Source: DATLNM01 sp035536775 (GTDB lineage: Bacteria > Actinomycetota > CADDZG01 > WHSQ01). Taken from it: 64,000 bases of DNA. Positions 18,485 to 27,016 of this stretch are shown piece after piece (the first letter of the stretch is position 1; each line of letters begins with the position of its first letter). The translations under genes were made by a program, and so were the position numbers. The notes under the pieces were generated by a model. That model searched no databases, was not told the origin of the DNA, and worked only from the letters and a program-made list of their open reading frames with translations. The stretch lies in assembly GCA_035536775.1 (NCBI GenBank), contig DATLNM010000035.1, positions 28,265-92,264 of the forward strand, given 5' to 3'.

Positions 18485-18544
18485 GCCCCCGCTCGCTCTT
18501 AGTCGGACATTGAGGTGCACTCGGGCGAGAAAGGCAGGCTAGCG

Positions 18545-19804
18545 ATGGCCGACGCCAGCTCGTATCCGATCATCAGGCGGTTTATCGCCTTCTGGGCTCT
18601 CGCACTACTCCTCTCGCTCGCGCTGGCGACGTTTGCCCCCACCAGTTGGGCATCAGGGAACCCTGATCCCGGCATCCCTGTAGGCAACCCCGATCCCGGC
18701 ACTCCTCCGGGCAACCCCGATCCCGGCACACCTCCGGGCAACCCCGACCCCGGCACACCTCCGGGCAACCCCGATCCCGGCACTCCAGCAGACCAGGGCT
18801 GTGGCAGCACCAACAACGGGGGCACCGGTGGCGCTAACGGATCGGGGCCGTTCGGGAGCACTTGCGACGGGTCTCCTTTGGAGAACGGCAACGGATCGGC
18901 CGGTGAAAACGGAGGCGGTCCGCCGTGCGCAGGTTGCGTCGGTAATGCCGACGACAAGAACCCTCCGGGTCAGGGCACCAACGACAACAACAACGGTTAC
19001 GAATGCGACGACAACAGTGGAGTGGGCCAAGGGAACCCCGCGCACTCCGGCTGCTCGACCCCGCCTCCCGGTTGCACCGTGGACTGCTCGACCCCGCCCC
19101 CGGGTTGCACCGTGAACTGCTCGACCCCGCCCCCGGGTTGCACCGTGAACTGCTCCACACCTCCGCCAGGTTGCACCGTGGACTGCTCGACCCCGCCCCC
19201 GGGTTGCACCGTGAACTGCTCCACACCTCCGCCAGGTTGCACCGTGAACTGCTCGACCCCGCCCCCGGGTTGCACCGTGGATTGCACACCGCCAGCTCCG
19301 TTCCCGGTCGTCTGTCTGATCGCCTGTCCTCCCGCGCCGGGTTGTGCGGCCGATTGCACTCCGCAAGTTCCGCTACCCGACATCGTCGGGCCTCCGAGTC
19401 CAGAGATACCCGGACCTGCGAATCCTGATGTTGTTGTAGAGCTGCCGCCGGCTCCCCCATTCGAAGATCCCCTCGATGAGGGACCCTTGGTCCCGCCAAA
19501 CCCCCACCCATTCCCCGAGAGCGATATCGCGTCCGAGCCATCCGAGCCAAACGTCCTCGGCACCCGGATCGTGTCCCCGGTCGCCACACGGGTCGGACAT
19601 CGTCCCCAGGTCGCTGCAGCGGTTGCGGGAACGCGTCAGGCGTTAGGACGGCTGCTCCCGTTCACCGGTTCCAACCTGAACCCGGAGATCATCGCCTTCG
19701 CTGCAGTCTTGATACTTGCGGGCATCGGTCTTCAGGAGATCGCCTCGGCCCTGCCGCAGCTACGCCGTGCCAAGAAGAGCTACGGAGCTTCGAACATCAT
19801 CTGA
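18545..19804 (+). CDS. LPFTG-bearing secreted repeat protein, Cys/Pro-rich
   Basis: 419 aa. An N-terminal signal segment (about 14-36, ending near SWA-SGN) is followed by NPDPGTPPG nonapeptide repeats (18659-18790), an Asn/Gly-rich region, seven 11-residue CSTPPPGCTV[D/N] repeats (19052-19282), a Pro-rich stretch and a C-terminal sorting-like signal: LPFTGSNLNP, a hydrophobic helix and a basic tail (RRAKKS). It is likely displayed on the cell wall through a sortase or retained by the C-terminal helix; no sortase is in the window. A NVLGTRI motif sits about 40 residues before LPFTG, matching VLG motifs in the 29958 protein. The many Cys pairs could form disulfide-linked stalks (inference). Confidence 0.8.
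   Translation: MADASSYPIIRRFIAFWALALLLSLALATFAPTSWASGNPDPGIPVGNPDPGTPPGNPDPGTPPGNPDPGTPPGNPDPGTPADQGCGSTNNGGTGGANGSGPFGSTCDGSPLENGNGSAGENGGGPPCAGCVGNADDKNPPGQGTNDNNNGYECDDNSGVGQGNPAHSGCSTPPPGCTVDCSTPPPGCTVNCSTPPPGCTVNCSTPPPGCTVDCSTPPPGCTVNCSTPPPGCTVNCSTPPPGCTVDCTPPAPFPVVCLIACPPAPGCAADCTPQVPLPDIVGPPSPEIPGPANPDVVVELPPAPPFEDPLDEGPLVPPNPHPFPESDIASEPSEPNVLGTRIVSPVATRVGHRPQVAAAVAGTRQALGRLLPFTGSNLNPEIIAFAAVLILAGIGLQEIASALPQLRRAKKSYGASNII
18659..18790 (+). repeat. 27-bp coding tandem repeat (NPDPGTPPG)
   Basis: Four full 27-bp units and one 24-bp partial unit, in frame within the LPFTG gene. Units differ at a few synonymous sites, so the repeat is conserved at protein level. Confidence 0.9.
19052..19282 (+). 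repeat. 33-bp coding tandem repeat (CSTPPPGCTV[D/N])
   Basis: Seven contiguous 33-bp units, each encoding one 11-residue repeat with two Cys. The last residue runs D,N,N,D,N,N,D. Two codon versions of CSTPPPGC alternate in part (TCGACCCCGCCCCCG and TCCACACCTCCGCCA), suggesting block duplication of a larger unit. Confidence 0.93.
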
Positions 19805-19908
19805 ATCCGTTCGGAGGTCCGCGAGCGGGCGCAGGTTCGGCATCTCGCTCATCGCGATGCTTGTGGTCCTGCTGAGCGCCGCTCTGAGCGATGGACCCGG
19901 TCCAGCCT

Positions 19909-20484
19909 CTAGTCGATGGAGAACGAGGTCCGGATCGTTTCGCAGCCTTCGTCGACCTCGGTCGAGCGCTCCGGCGTCGACTGGCAGGCGATGAAGTAGA
20001 CGAAGGAGCCCTCGGCTATGACGGTGATCGACACGTCGACGATCGCAGCGGTCAAGGTGAGGTTGCTCGCGTTATAGATGAGGGCGTCTCGTCCGTCGAC
20101 CTCGATCGACTGGGGTCCTGCGATCGTTCCACCGGCCGAGCTGACGGCCTGCTCGAGGGTTGGTTGCAGCTGTTCGCGCACGGCCGCCGAAAGGAACTGC
20201 TCGGGAACCGCAGCGCCGAGACTCGCCGCCGCGACCCCCGCGCCGTTGTCATCATCGAGCGCGAAGCCCTGTGCCCACACGAGGTTGATGCCGGCCGGAG
20301 GTGTGAAGCTCCCGGTGACCTTCTCCCACGTGCGCGGATACTCGAGGGAGACGCCATTCCCCTCGAAGGTCAGCGGCCGCTGTATGTAGTACTTGGCCGC
20401 GAGCACTGCCACTATCCCCACCACGACGAGGAGCGCGATCCGAAGGAGGAGGCGCGGGCGGCTGCTCTCAGGCGCGAGACTCAC
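19909..20484 (-). CDS. Membrane-anchored PsbP/DUF1795-like protein
   Basis: 191 aa, GTG start. One N-terminal hydrophobic segment (about 13-30) anchors an extracytoplasmic domain with a PsbP-like course: SLEYPRTWEKV, then helix and strand segments, and a final strand pair containing VYFIACQSTPE and EGCETIRTSFSI. The two Cys in this end probably pair. Such domains are usually small export or stress accessory proteins; function here is unknown. The + strand frame 19891-20490 is its shadow. Confidence 0.65.
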   Translation of the reverse strand: MSLAPESSRPRLLLRIALLVVVGIVAVLAAKYYIQRPLTFEGNGVSLEYPRTWEKVTGSFTPPAGINLVWAQGFALDDDNGAGVAAASLGAAVPEQFLSAAVREQLQPTLEQAVSSAGGTIAGPQSIEVDGRDALIYNASNLTLTAAIVDVSITVIAEGSFVYFIACQSTPERSTEVDEGCETIRTSFSID

Positions 20485-20581
20485 GCATGAAGCGTACCCA
20501 CCTTCATGGTTCGCGACGCGGCCCCCGACCTATGCTTCGCTTAGTTCGTCTGGTGGATGCCGTTTCAGTCAGGAGCCCGCA

Positions 20582-21034
20582 ATGGAAGCAGTGTCGTCGG
20601 AGATAGTGAGTGGCCTTCAGGCCGCCATCCCGTTCAACAACCACCTCGGTCTTCGCTACACCCAAGTGAGTGAGGGCACCGCCGTCGTCCTCTTGCCGGA
20701 CGACGCGGCGCTTGCGAACCACATCGGCACGCAGCATGCCGCCGGGATGTTCGCAGCGGGGGAGGCCGCATCGGGTGGCGCGTTCGTCGGGACGTTCTCC
20801 GAACTGATGGGATCGGTCGTGCCTCTAGCGGAGAAGGCGGAGATCGCCTACAAGAAGATCGCTACCGGAGAGATCACCGCGACGGCTACGCTCACGGAAT
20901 CACGTGACGAGATCCTCGCCCGCCTTGAAGCCGATGGGCGCGCGCGGTTCCCCGTGACGATCGATCTGTCGGATGCCTCAGGCACCACCGTGGCCGAGAT
21001 GACCGTCCACTGGTACATCAAGAAGATGGGTTGA
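20582..21034 (+). CDS. DUF4442-type hotdog-fold protein (thioesterase-like)
   Basis: 150 aa. The layout MEAVSSEIVSGLQAAIPFNN, a HIGTQHAAGMFAAGEAASGG helix and a C-terminal strand pair (FPVTIDLSD, VAEMTVHWYIKK) is that of DUF4442/PaaI-like hotdog proteins, many of which act on acyl-CoA thioesters. The usual N/D-H-G catalytic patch appears as NHIGTQHA. An AGGAG seven bases before the ATG at 20582 decides the start; the upstream extension to 20393 is shadow of the divergent gene. Confidence 0.78.
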   Translation: MEAVSSEIVSGLQAAIPFNNHLGLRYTQVSEGTAVVLLPDDAALANHIGTQHAAGMFAAGEAASGGAFVGTFSELMGSVVPLAEKAEIAYKKIATGEITATATLTESRDEILARLEADGRARFPVTIDLSDASGTTVAEMTVHWYIKKMG

Positions 21035-21042
21035 GAGACGGC

Positions 21043-21261
21043 CTAACGATCGACGAGGAACGCGATCTTGCAGTGAACCTTGTACGCCGTGATCTCTCCC
21101 GAGTCGTCAACGTCGGCAGTGCTTCCCAGAACCTCGACTCCCTTGATGCCTCGTACCGTCTCCGATGCCTTCTTGACGGCATTTCGTACCGCGTCGCTGA
21201 ACGAACTTGTCGAGCTCCCGACCAGCTCGATGATCTTTACCACTCCGCCCGGCTCCGTCAT
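21043..21261 (-). CDS. Dodecin-family flavin-binding protein
   Basis: 72 aa. Reads KIIELVGSSTSSFSDAVRNA, then a KVHCKIAFLV strand: the beta-alpha-beta-beta dodecin pattern. These form hollow dodecamers that store flavin. The Trp that stacks on flavin in archaeal dodecin is Gly41 here (RGIKGVEV), as in the calcium-dodecin-like branch, so flavin affinity may be low. A strong AAGGAGG six bases upstream fixes the ATG at 21261. Lies 38 bp downstream of the alpha/beta hydrolase on the same strand. Confidence 0.88.
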   Translation of the reverse strand: MTEPGGVVKIIELVGSSTSSFSDAVRNAVKKASETVRGIKGVEVLGSTADVDDSGEITAYKVHCKIAFLVDR

Positions 21262-21299
21262 GCTGTCCTCCTTGTGGATGGGTCTCAGCTCGCAGGTCT

Positions 21300-22307
21300 C
21301 TATACCCCCAGATAAACCTCGCCCTTCTCGACGCGCGTTAGGAAGCGATGGATCGCTGCGTTGATCTCCAGGGGTTTCTCGATGACGGCAGCGTGTGATG
21401 CGTCCTCGATGACGACCAGCTCCGCATTCGGGATCTTCTCGGCCATCAGCCTGCCGAGGGGTAGTGGAGTGAATGTATCGAGATCGCCGGCGACGATCAG
21501 GACGGGCACCGAGATCGTCTCCAGTACGTCGTCCGCGGAGTGACGTTGCATCGCCTCCGCCATCATCAGCACGACCGTGGGATCGAGGAACGCGATGTGA
21601 CGGTAGTAGGGAGCCATGTCTTCGAGGCGCGCGTAGGGACCAAGCGCCCGCATCAACTGCCCGATCTGGTGGGTCACCCCGAGGCTTCCCAATACCGCCG
21701 CACGCCACAACAGGACCGACGGACGTGGCAGAACGGCACCGGCGATCCGTAACTTATGAAAGAAGCTGCTGAAATCCCGTCCGTAGAAGGTGCGCAGTGG
21801 GCTCTCGAAAGGTGCAGTCAGCATCACCAGCGATGCGATGCGCTCTGGGATCATCCGGTATGCCTCCATGATCACCTGACCGCCCATGCTGTGGCCGATG
21901 AGGGTGGCGCGTTCTATCCCGGCGGCATCCATGACGGCTTCAAGGTCGAGCACGTGGTTGGGGATCGCGAAGTCGTCCGGCGTGAGGTGGCGCGCGCGGT
22001 AGCCCGGCGACCGCGGCAGCCCCGACCGTCCATGGCCGCGCAAGTCATAGACGAGCACCCGGTGGTCTTTGGTCAGTTCCGGCAGTAGGTACTTCCAGTA
22101 GGTGTCTGAGCAGACGAATCCCGGCACGAGGACCACCCAAGGCCCCCTCGTCCCGTGGACCGAATAAGCGATCTCCGTGCTGTCGAACGATTCGACGTAG
22201 TCGTCGGGGGCGAAGAGGGCCGCGCCCTCGAGGTGCTCGGGCCTGGGCGTTTTGCCCCGCCAACCCGGTGGCCTCAGGAATGAGACCGCGTCGCGGACGA
22301 GCTCCAC
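21300..22307 (-). CDS. Alpha/beta-hydrolase
   Basis: 335 aa from a GTG three bases past the stop of the upstream gene. A core alpha/beta hydrolase: oxyanion region LVPGFVCSD, nucleophile elbow GHSMGG, Asp in VAGDLDTFTP and His in DASHAAVIEKP, so the triad is complete. The N-terminal extension of about 45 residues precedes the core. The frame is open to an ATG at 22367, which would overlap the upstream gene by 58 bp; the GTG start is favoured because of the tight coupling, but is not certain. Substrate unknown. Confidence 0.82.
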   Translation of the reverse strand: MELVRDAVSFLRPPGWRGKTPRPEHLEGAALFAPDDYVESFDSTEIAYSVHGTRGPWVVLVPGFVCSDTYWKYLLPELTKDHRVLVYDLRGHGRSGLPRSPGYRARHLTPDDFAIPNHVLDLEAVMDAAGIERATLIGHSMGGQVIMEAYRMIPERIASLVMLTAPFESPLRTFYGRDFSSFFHKLRIAGAVLPRPSVLLWRAAVLGSLGVTHQIGQLMRALGPYARLEDMAPYYRHIAFLDPTVVLMMAEAMQRHSADDVLETISVPVLIVAGDLDTFTPLPLGRLMAEKIPNAELVVIEDASHAAVIEKPLEINAAIHRFLTRVEKGEVYLGV

Positions 22308-22309
22308 CG

Positions 22310-22789
22310 CTAGGGCACGTTGCTGAAAGTAGCCGTCACGCTCCCGGTCGTCGCTGGTCCCTGGCAAGGATTGGTCGCGCCCGCGGTCGTTTGGGTCGCG
22401 GTGACGACGAGCCGATCGACGCCATCGCCGATCGCCAATGGCGTCTCAGACGATCCGCAGACGTGCTCGTGGATGTCGTGGCCGTCGGTGTAACCGTAGA
22501 TGTAGACCGAGGCCCACACGGGCATCCCCGCAGCGTCGGCGATATCGATATCGACATAACGGTCGTTCTTTTCGAGGGTGAAGATGACGCATCCGACGGG
22601 CTCGGCATCACACGTGCCTTCGTAGGCCCCCCGCAGACCGCTGCCACCCACGTAGTCCCGTGTCTCGACCCGCTCGACCCTTTTCTTCTTCGGAGGCGCC
22701 GCTCCGGCGCCGGCGGTCGACGAGATCACCAGACAGGCAGCCGCGGCCGCGGCGACGAGCAGATGAAGTCGTCGCCCGTTCGTCCCCAT
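22310..22789 (-). CDS. Small secreted protein, VTATF family (paralogue)
   Basis: 159 aa with a signal peptide (MGTNGRRLHLLVAAAAAACL, cleavage near AGA-APP). The mature part has Cys in GTCDAE, VGCVIF, HVCGSS and NPCQGP and ends GSVTATFSNVP. It parallels the 6602-7084 protein over its last 90 residues, defining a shared secreted domain. An alternative ATG at 22813 would add MKLVTSLI. It precedes the alpha/beta hydrolase by two bases on the same strand and is divergent from the LLM oxidoreductase. Confidence 0.68.
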   Translation of the reverse strand: MGTNGRRLHLLVAAAAAACLVISSTAGAGAAPPKKKRVERVETRDYVGGSGLRGAYEGTCDAEPVGCVIFTLEKNDRYVDIDIADAAGMPVWASVYIYGYTDGHDIHEHVCGSSETPLAIGDGVDRLVVTATQTTAGATNPCQGPATTGSVTATFSNVP

Positions 22790-22826
22790 GATCAGAGAGG
22801 TTACTAGTTTCATAGGATGAGCCGGA

Positions 22827-23666
22827 GTGAATGTCGGCATAGGCCTACCGAGCGCGGTTCCGGGAACCGACCCCCGCGTCATCCTTGAGTGGGCTGCACG
22901 CGCCGACGAAGCCGGGTTCTCTAGCCTCGGAGTCGTCGACCGCGTCCGGTACGAATCTCTCGACCCTCTCGCGGCCTTGAGCGCAGCCGCGGGAGTGACG
23001 GCGCGGGTGCGGCTCGTGACGATGGTCGTCATCGGTCCGTTACGGATCACGGCAACACTCGCGAGGGAGGCGTACACACTCAACGCCATCTCGGCAGGAC
23101 GGCTGATACTGGGTCTCGGTGTCGGGGCCAGGCGCGACGACTACGACGCCGCGGGTGTTTCACACGAAGGACGCGGCCGCCGCTTCTCCGAACAACTCGA
23201 GGACATCCGTCACCATTGGGCTGACGCAGGCCACGGGAACGGAGCCCTTTCGCCCGGGCTCCTCGTAGGCGGCTCCACCGACGCAACCTTCGCGCGGGTG
23301 GCGCGCTTCGCCGACGGATATGTCCACGGCGGCGGTCCGCCAAAGACGTTCGAGCGCGCCGTTAACAAAGTGTGGACTGCATGGAGGGAGTTCGGACGCG
23401 AGGGTTCCCCTCGCTTGTGGGCGCAGGGGTACTTCGCACTGGGTGACGACGCTGCCGGCCGCGGTCTGGATTACATGAAGGACTACTACGCGTTCGCCGG
23501 CCCGTTCGCCGACAAGATCGCGGCCGGACTGTTGACCACGCCTCAGAGCGTTGCTCAGTTCATCAGGGGATATCGAGAGGCGGGGTGCGAGGAGGTCGTG
23601 CTCCTCCCGGCCGTCGCCGACCTCGGGCAGGTCGACCGGCTCGCAGATGTCCTAGCCTCGCTCTGA
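22827..23666 (+). CDS. LLM-class flavin-dependent oxidoreductase
   Basis: 279 aa, GTG start. Luciferase-like TIM barrel with MNVGIGLPSAVPG, WAARADEAGFSSLGVVDR, RLILGLGVGAR and a final AGCEEVVLLPAV strand. Such enzymes use FMN or F420 in monooxygenation or hydride transfer. Its stop overlaps the ATG of the fused hydroxylase/reductase gene by one base (TGATG), implying a functional link to the aromatic CoA cluster. Confidence 0.85.
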   Translation: MNVGIGLPSAVPGTDPRVILEWAARADEAGFSSLGVVDRVRYESLDPLAALSAAAGVTARVRLVTMVVIGPLRITATLAREAYTLNAISAGRLILGLGVGARRDDYDAAGVSHEGRGRRFSEQLEDIRHHWADAGHGNGALSPGLLVGGSTDATFARVARFADGYVHGGGPPKTFERAVNKVWTAWREFGREGSPRLWAQGYFALGDDAAGRGLDYMKDYYAFAGPFADKIAAGLLTTPQSVAQFIRGYREAGCEEVVLLPAVADLGQVDRLADVLASL

Positions 23667-25783
23667 TGAAGATCTCGGTTCTGGGTGGGGGCCCCGCCGG
23701 CCTTTACTTCGCTCTCTTGATGAAGAGGTCGGATCCAGACCACGACATCACAGTTACTGAGAGGAACCCCGCCGGTGCTACGTACGGTTGGGGCGTGGTG
23801 TTCTCAGACAGGACGCTTGGCTCGTTCCGCGAGGCCGACATGAAGAGCTACGAGGACATGTCTGAGAGCCTCATCACGTGGGACGCGATCGACATCAAGT
23901 ACCGCGGAGAGACGATCCGGTGCGAGGGCCAGGCTTTTGCCGGGCTTGGACGTCGCAAACTCCTTCAGATCCTCCAGGATCACTGTCGCTCACTCGGTGT
24001 CGTCATGGCCTTCGAAGAGGAGGTCCCCGACCCCTCCTTGCTCACCTCAGCGGACCTCGTGGTGGCGGCCGATGGCGTTCACAGCCTAACGAGGAAGGTC
24101 TACGAGAAACACTTTCGCCCGCGAGTCGTTCATGGCCGCTCGAGGTTCGTCTGGTTCGGAACCACCATGCCGTTCGACAGCTTCACGTTCATCTTCAGGA
24201 CTAACGCTCACGGCTTATTCCAAGTACACGCGTACCCGTTCGATGGGACCACAAGCACGTTCATCGTCGAATGCAACGAGGATGTTTGGGCCAATGCAGG
24301 ATTGGACCGCGCGACCGAGGACGAAACCGTCGCGTACTGCGAGGAGCTTTTCGCAGACGATCTGCACGGACACCGATTGCTCACGAACCGGTCCTTGTGG
24401 CAGAGCTTTGCGACGGTGACCAACGCGGCGTGGACGCATGGGAACGTCGCACTCGTCGGGGATGCGGCTCATACAGCTCACTTCACGATCGGCTCCGGGA
24501 CGAAACTTGCTATGGAGGATGCGATCGCTCTCGCATCAGCACTGACCCGACAGCAAGACCTCCCGGGCGCGTTCGGCGAATACGAGGCGGCTCGAAAGCC
24601 CTTGGTCAAGAGGTTCCAGAAGGCGGCGCGTCAGAGTCAGCGGTACTTCGAGAACACCGCGCGCTACCTACACCTGGACGCGCCTCAGTTCGCTTTCCAT
24701 CTGCTCAGCCGCAGCGGACGCATGGGTTACGGCGATCTCAGGGTCCGCGACGAACGGTTGATGTCGCGCATCGATGCCTGGTTCGCGGCGTCCGCTCGCT
24801 CGGTCAACGAGCACGGCGGCGCTCCTATCTCGCCACCTCCGGCATTTATCCCGTTGCGATCGGGGCGACTGGCCTTGGCCAATCGCATAGCGATGGAGGT
24901 GCCTGAACTCGCGTCGGGTGTGGTCGCCGGAGCGGCGCTTGTGATGACTGAGAGGGTGGCGGTGTCCGCCATAGGCCGGATCTCTCCGCGCGATCCGGGG
25001 ATCTACCTAGAGGAGCACGTCGCCAAGTGGAGCGATGTCGTCGCGCGATCGAGCAGCGGCAGCGCGCTCATGGGGATCTGTCTTTCCCATGCTGGCAGAC
25101 GCGCCGCGACGGCCGATCGATCGCTTGCCACCGATGTGCCGCTCGCCCATGACGCGTGGCGCCCGCTGGCCCCTTCCGCGATCCCGTACGGTCGGCGCGC
25201 CCAAGTGCCGCTCGAGATGACCGAAGCGCAGATGAAAGATGTCGAGGACGAGTTCGTCACCGCCACCGGCCGCGCCGCACGTGCCGGGTTCGACGTGCTA
25301 AAGCTAGACATGTCTCACGGCTATCTGCTTGCGAGCTTCATCTCACCCATCAGCAATCACCGCACCGATGGATACGGCGGCGAGACCTCGGCTCGGTTCC
25401 GCTTCCCACTCTCGGTGTTCGACGCGGTTCGAGCAGAATGGCCCGAGGACAAGGCGCTATCGGTGTCCCTGGGCGCGGTCGACTGGGAGAGCGGGGGGAC
25501 CTCACTCGACGATGCCGTCTGGATCGCCCAACATCTGAAGGAGCATGGATGCGACCTAGTGGAGGTGACCGCGGGTCAAGCATCAAGCGGATCGCGGTCC
25601 TACTACGACCCATACCTGTTGACCTCTTACAGTGACCGGATCCGCAACGACGCGGGGATCCCCACCGCCGCAACCGGGATGATCACGTCTATAGACGACG
25701 TCAACACGATCGTGGCGGGTGGCCGGGCCGATGTCTGTTATCTGCTAGCGCCCCTTGCTCTGCGCTCGGGTAGCGTTGAGTGA
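23666..25783 (+). CDS. Fused FAD monooxygenase / Old Yellow Enzyme-like protein
   Basis: 705 aa. The N-terminal FAD hydroxylase (about 1-385) has the Rossmann GGGPAGLYFALLMKR, the inner ADGVHSLTR and the GDAAHTAHFTIGSGTK flavin motif. The C-terminal TIM-barrel, OYE-like part (about 392-705) starts FIPLRSGRLALANRI and has ICLSHAGRRA and FISPISNHRTDGYGG. This architecture matches salicylyl-CoA 5-hydroxylase and 2-aminobenzoyl-CoA monooxygenase/reductase. It seems to end early: after GGRADVCYLLAPLAL about 50 C-terminal residues usual in the family are missing. Its stop overlaps the crotonase start. Substrate, salicylyl-CoA or anthraniloyl-CoA or another, is not decided by sequence. Confidence 0.85.
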   Translation: MKISVLGGGPAGLYFALLMKRSDPDHDITVTERNPAGATYGWGVVFSDRTLGSFREADMKSYEDMSESLITWDAIDIKYRGETIRCEGQAFAGLGRRKLLQILQDHCRSLGVVMAFEEEVPDPSLLTSADLVVAADGVHSLTRKVYEKHFRPRVVHGRSRFVWFGTTMPFDSFTFIFRTNAHGLFQVHAYPFDGTTSTFIVECNEDVWANAGLDRATEDETVAYCEELFADDLHGHRLLTNRSLWQSFATVTNAAWTHGNVALVGDAAHTAHFTIGSGTKLAMEDAIALASALTRQQDLPGAFGEYEAARKPLVKRFQKAARQSQRYFENTARYLHLDAPQFAFHLLSRSGRMGYGDLRVRDERLMSRIDAWFAASARSVNEHGGAPISPPPAFIPLRSGRLALANRIAMEVPELASGVVAGAALVMTERVAVSAIGRISPRDPGIYLEEHVAKWSDVVARSSSGSALMGICLSHAGRRAATADRSLATDVPLAHDAWRPLAPSAIPYGRRAQVPLEMTEAQMKDVEDEFVTATGRAARAGFDVLKLDMSHGYLLASFISPISNHRTDGYGGETSARFRFPLSVFDAVRAEWPEDKALSVSLGAVDWESGGTSLDDAVWIAQHLKEHGCDLVEVTAGQASSGSRSYYDPYLLTSYSDRIRNDAGIPTAATGMITSIDDVNTIVAGGRADVCYLLAPLALRSGSVE

Positions 25784-26610
25784 TGTCGCCGTTTCGAGCA
25801 ACGCCCGGGTTCACCGATGAGTGGAAGAACTTCAGCTTCGGCGTCTCCGATGGCGTCGCGACACTGACGTTCGACCGCCCCGAAGTCCTGAACGCGTTGA
25901 CGTTCGAGGTCTACGCCGACCTGCGGGATCTGCTGACCGAGCTGCCACATCGGGGTGATGTCAGCGTTCTCGTGATCACCGGCAAGGGGCGGGGCTTCTG
26001 CTCGGGTGGTGACGTGCATCAGATCATCGGAGAGCTGCTGAAGACCGATGCGCGCGGCCTCCTCGATTTCACACGGATGACCGGTGCCGTCGTTCAGGCG
26101 ATGCGTTCATGCCCCCTGCCGATCGTTGTGGCCGTCAACGGGGTCGCGGCGGGCGCTGGAGCGGTCATCGCCCTGGCGGCGGATTTCCGGATCATGGCGC
26201 GTTCGGCGTCCCTCGCATTCCTGTTCACGAAAGTCGGCCTCGCGGGCGCGGATATGGGCTCCGCTTATCTACTCCCGCGTCTCGTCGGCCTGTCCAAGGC
26301 CACCGAGCTGTTGATCCTCGGCGACACTCTCGACGCCCTTCACGCGAAAGCACTGGGGCTCACCTACGCCGTTGTGGACGATGGCGAGCTCGAAAACTCA
26401 AGCCGTGAGTTGGCAACGAAACTCGCCGAGGGACCGACGCTGGCCTACGCCTCGACGAAGATGCTGCTTTCGCGCGAGCTTGACATGGACCTCGCGAGCG
26501 CGATCGAGCTCGAGGCGATGACTCAAGCACTGCTGATGACCAGCAAGGACCATGCCGAGTTCTACGCGGCGTTCACCGAGCGTCGCCCACCGAAATGGAC
26601 GGGGGAATGA
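25783..26610 (+). CDS. Crotonase-fold enzyme lacking hydratase glutamates
   Basis: 275 aa (GTG at 25780 also possible). Enoyl-CoA hydratase/isomerase fold with oxyanion-hole segments GFCSGGDV and VAAGAGAV. The two catalytic Glu of rat hydratase (Glu144 and Glu164) align with Val (GAGAVIAL) and Lys (LFTKVGL). An Asp in AGADMGSAYL is well placed instead. This suggests isomerase, ring-hydrolase or other chemistry rather than simple hydration. ATGA overlap with the RidA gene downstream and overlap with the monooxygenase upstream place it in the aromatic CoA operon. Confidence 0.82.
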   Translation: MSPFRATPGFTDEWKNFSFGVSDGVATLTFDRPEVLNALTFEVYADLRDLLTELPHRGDVSVLVITGKGRGFCSGGDVHQIIGELLKTDARGLLDFTRMTGAVVQAMRSCPLPIVVAVNGVAAGAGAVIALAADFRIMARSASLAFLFTKVGLAGADMGSAYLLPRLVGLSKATELLILGDTLDALHAKALGLTYAVVDDGELENSSRELATKLAEGPTLAYASTKMLLSRELDMDLASAIELEAMTQALLMTSKDHAEFYAAFTERRPPKWTGE

Positions 26611-27014
26611 CCACTCCACACGAGATCGTCCGTCCTCTCGGATTGGCGAATCCCGTCGGCTTCTCGCACGCGGTGGTTGCTGGTCCGGGGCGGACCGTCT
26701 ATCTCGGCGGGCAAACGGGCCATGACGCCTCGGGTGAACTCGTCTCGGATGATCTCGTCGAGCAGTTCGACAGGGCCGCGGCCAACGTCGTCACCGCGCT
26801 TAGGGCCGCGGGGGCCGAGCCCGATCACCTCGTTTCGATGCAGATCTTCGTGACCGATACGGACGATTACGTGGAGGCGCTGGCCGACCTTGCACCCGCC
26901 TACCAGCGGCACTTCGGTAAGCACTATCCCGCGATAGCTCTGCTCCAGGTCGTGCGGCTCTTCGATCCCGGAGCCAAGGTCGAGCTGGTCGCGGTGGCCG
27001 TCGTCCCCGACTAG
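26607..27014 (+). CDS. RidA/YjgF-family protein without the signature Arg
   Basis: 135 aa with the Rid layout (RTVYLGGQTGHD, EQFDRAAANVVTAL, VSMQIFVTD, AYQRHFG, VELVAVAVV). The PARS motif, whose Arg binds the substrate carboxylate in imine/enamine deaminases, reads PAIALLQVV, with Ile110 at the Arg position. It is thus from a Rid branch not expected to act on 2-aminoacrylate. In a pathway for an aminated ring it might hydrolyse a CoA-bound enamine (inference). Start fixed by ATGA overlap with the crotonase gene. Ends two bases before the convergent acyl-CoA dehydrogenase. Confidence 0.83.
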   Translation: MTTPHEIVRPLGLANPVGFSHAVVAGPGRTVYLGGQTGHDASGELVSDDLVEQFDRAAANVVTALRAAGAEPDHLVSMQIFVTDTDDYVEALADLAPAYQRHFGKHYPAIALLQVVRLFDPGAKVELVAVAVVPD

Positions 27015-27016
27015 TC

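Noticed and set aside
19052..19282. CRISPR-like tandem array
   Set aside because: Units are contiguous, in frame and without spacers: coding repeats.
19716..19994. Plus-strand frame with a short hydrophobic segment
   Set aside because: Overlaps the end of the LPFTG gene and the 3' end of the minus-strand gene; no start signal; probably chance.
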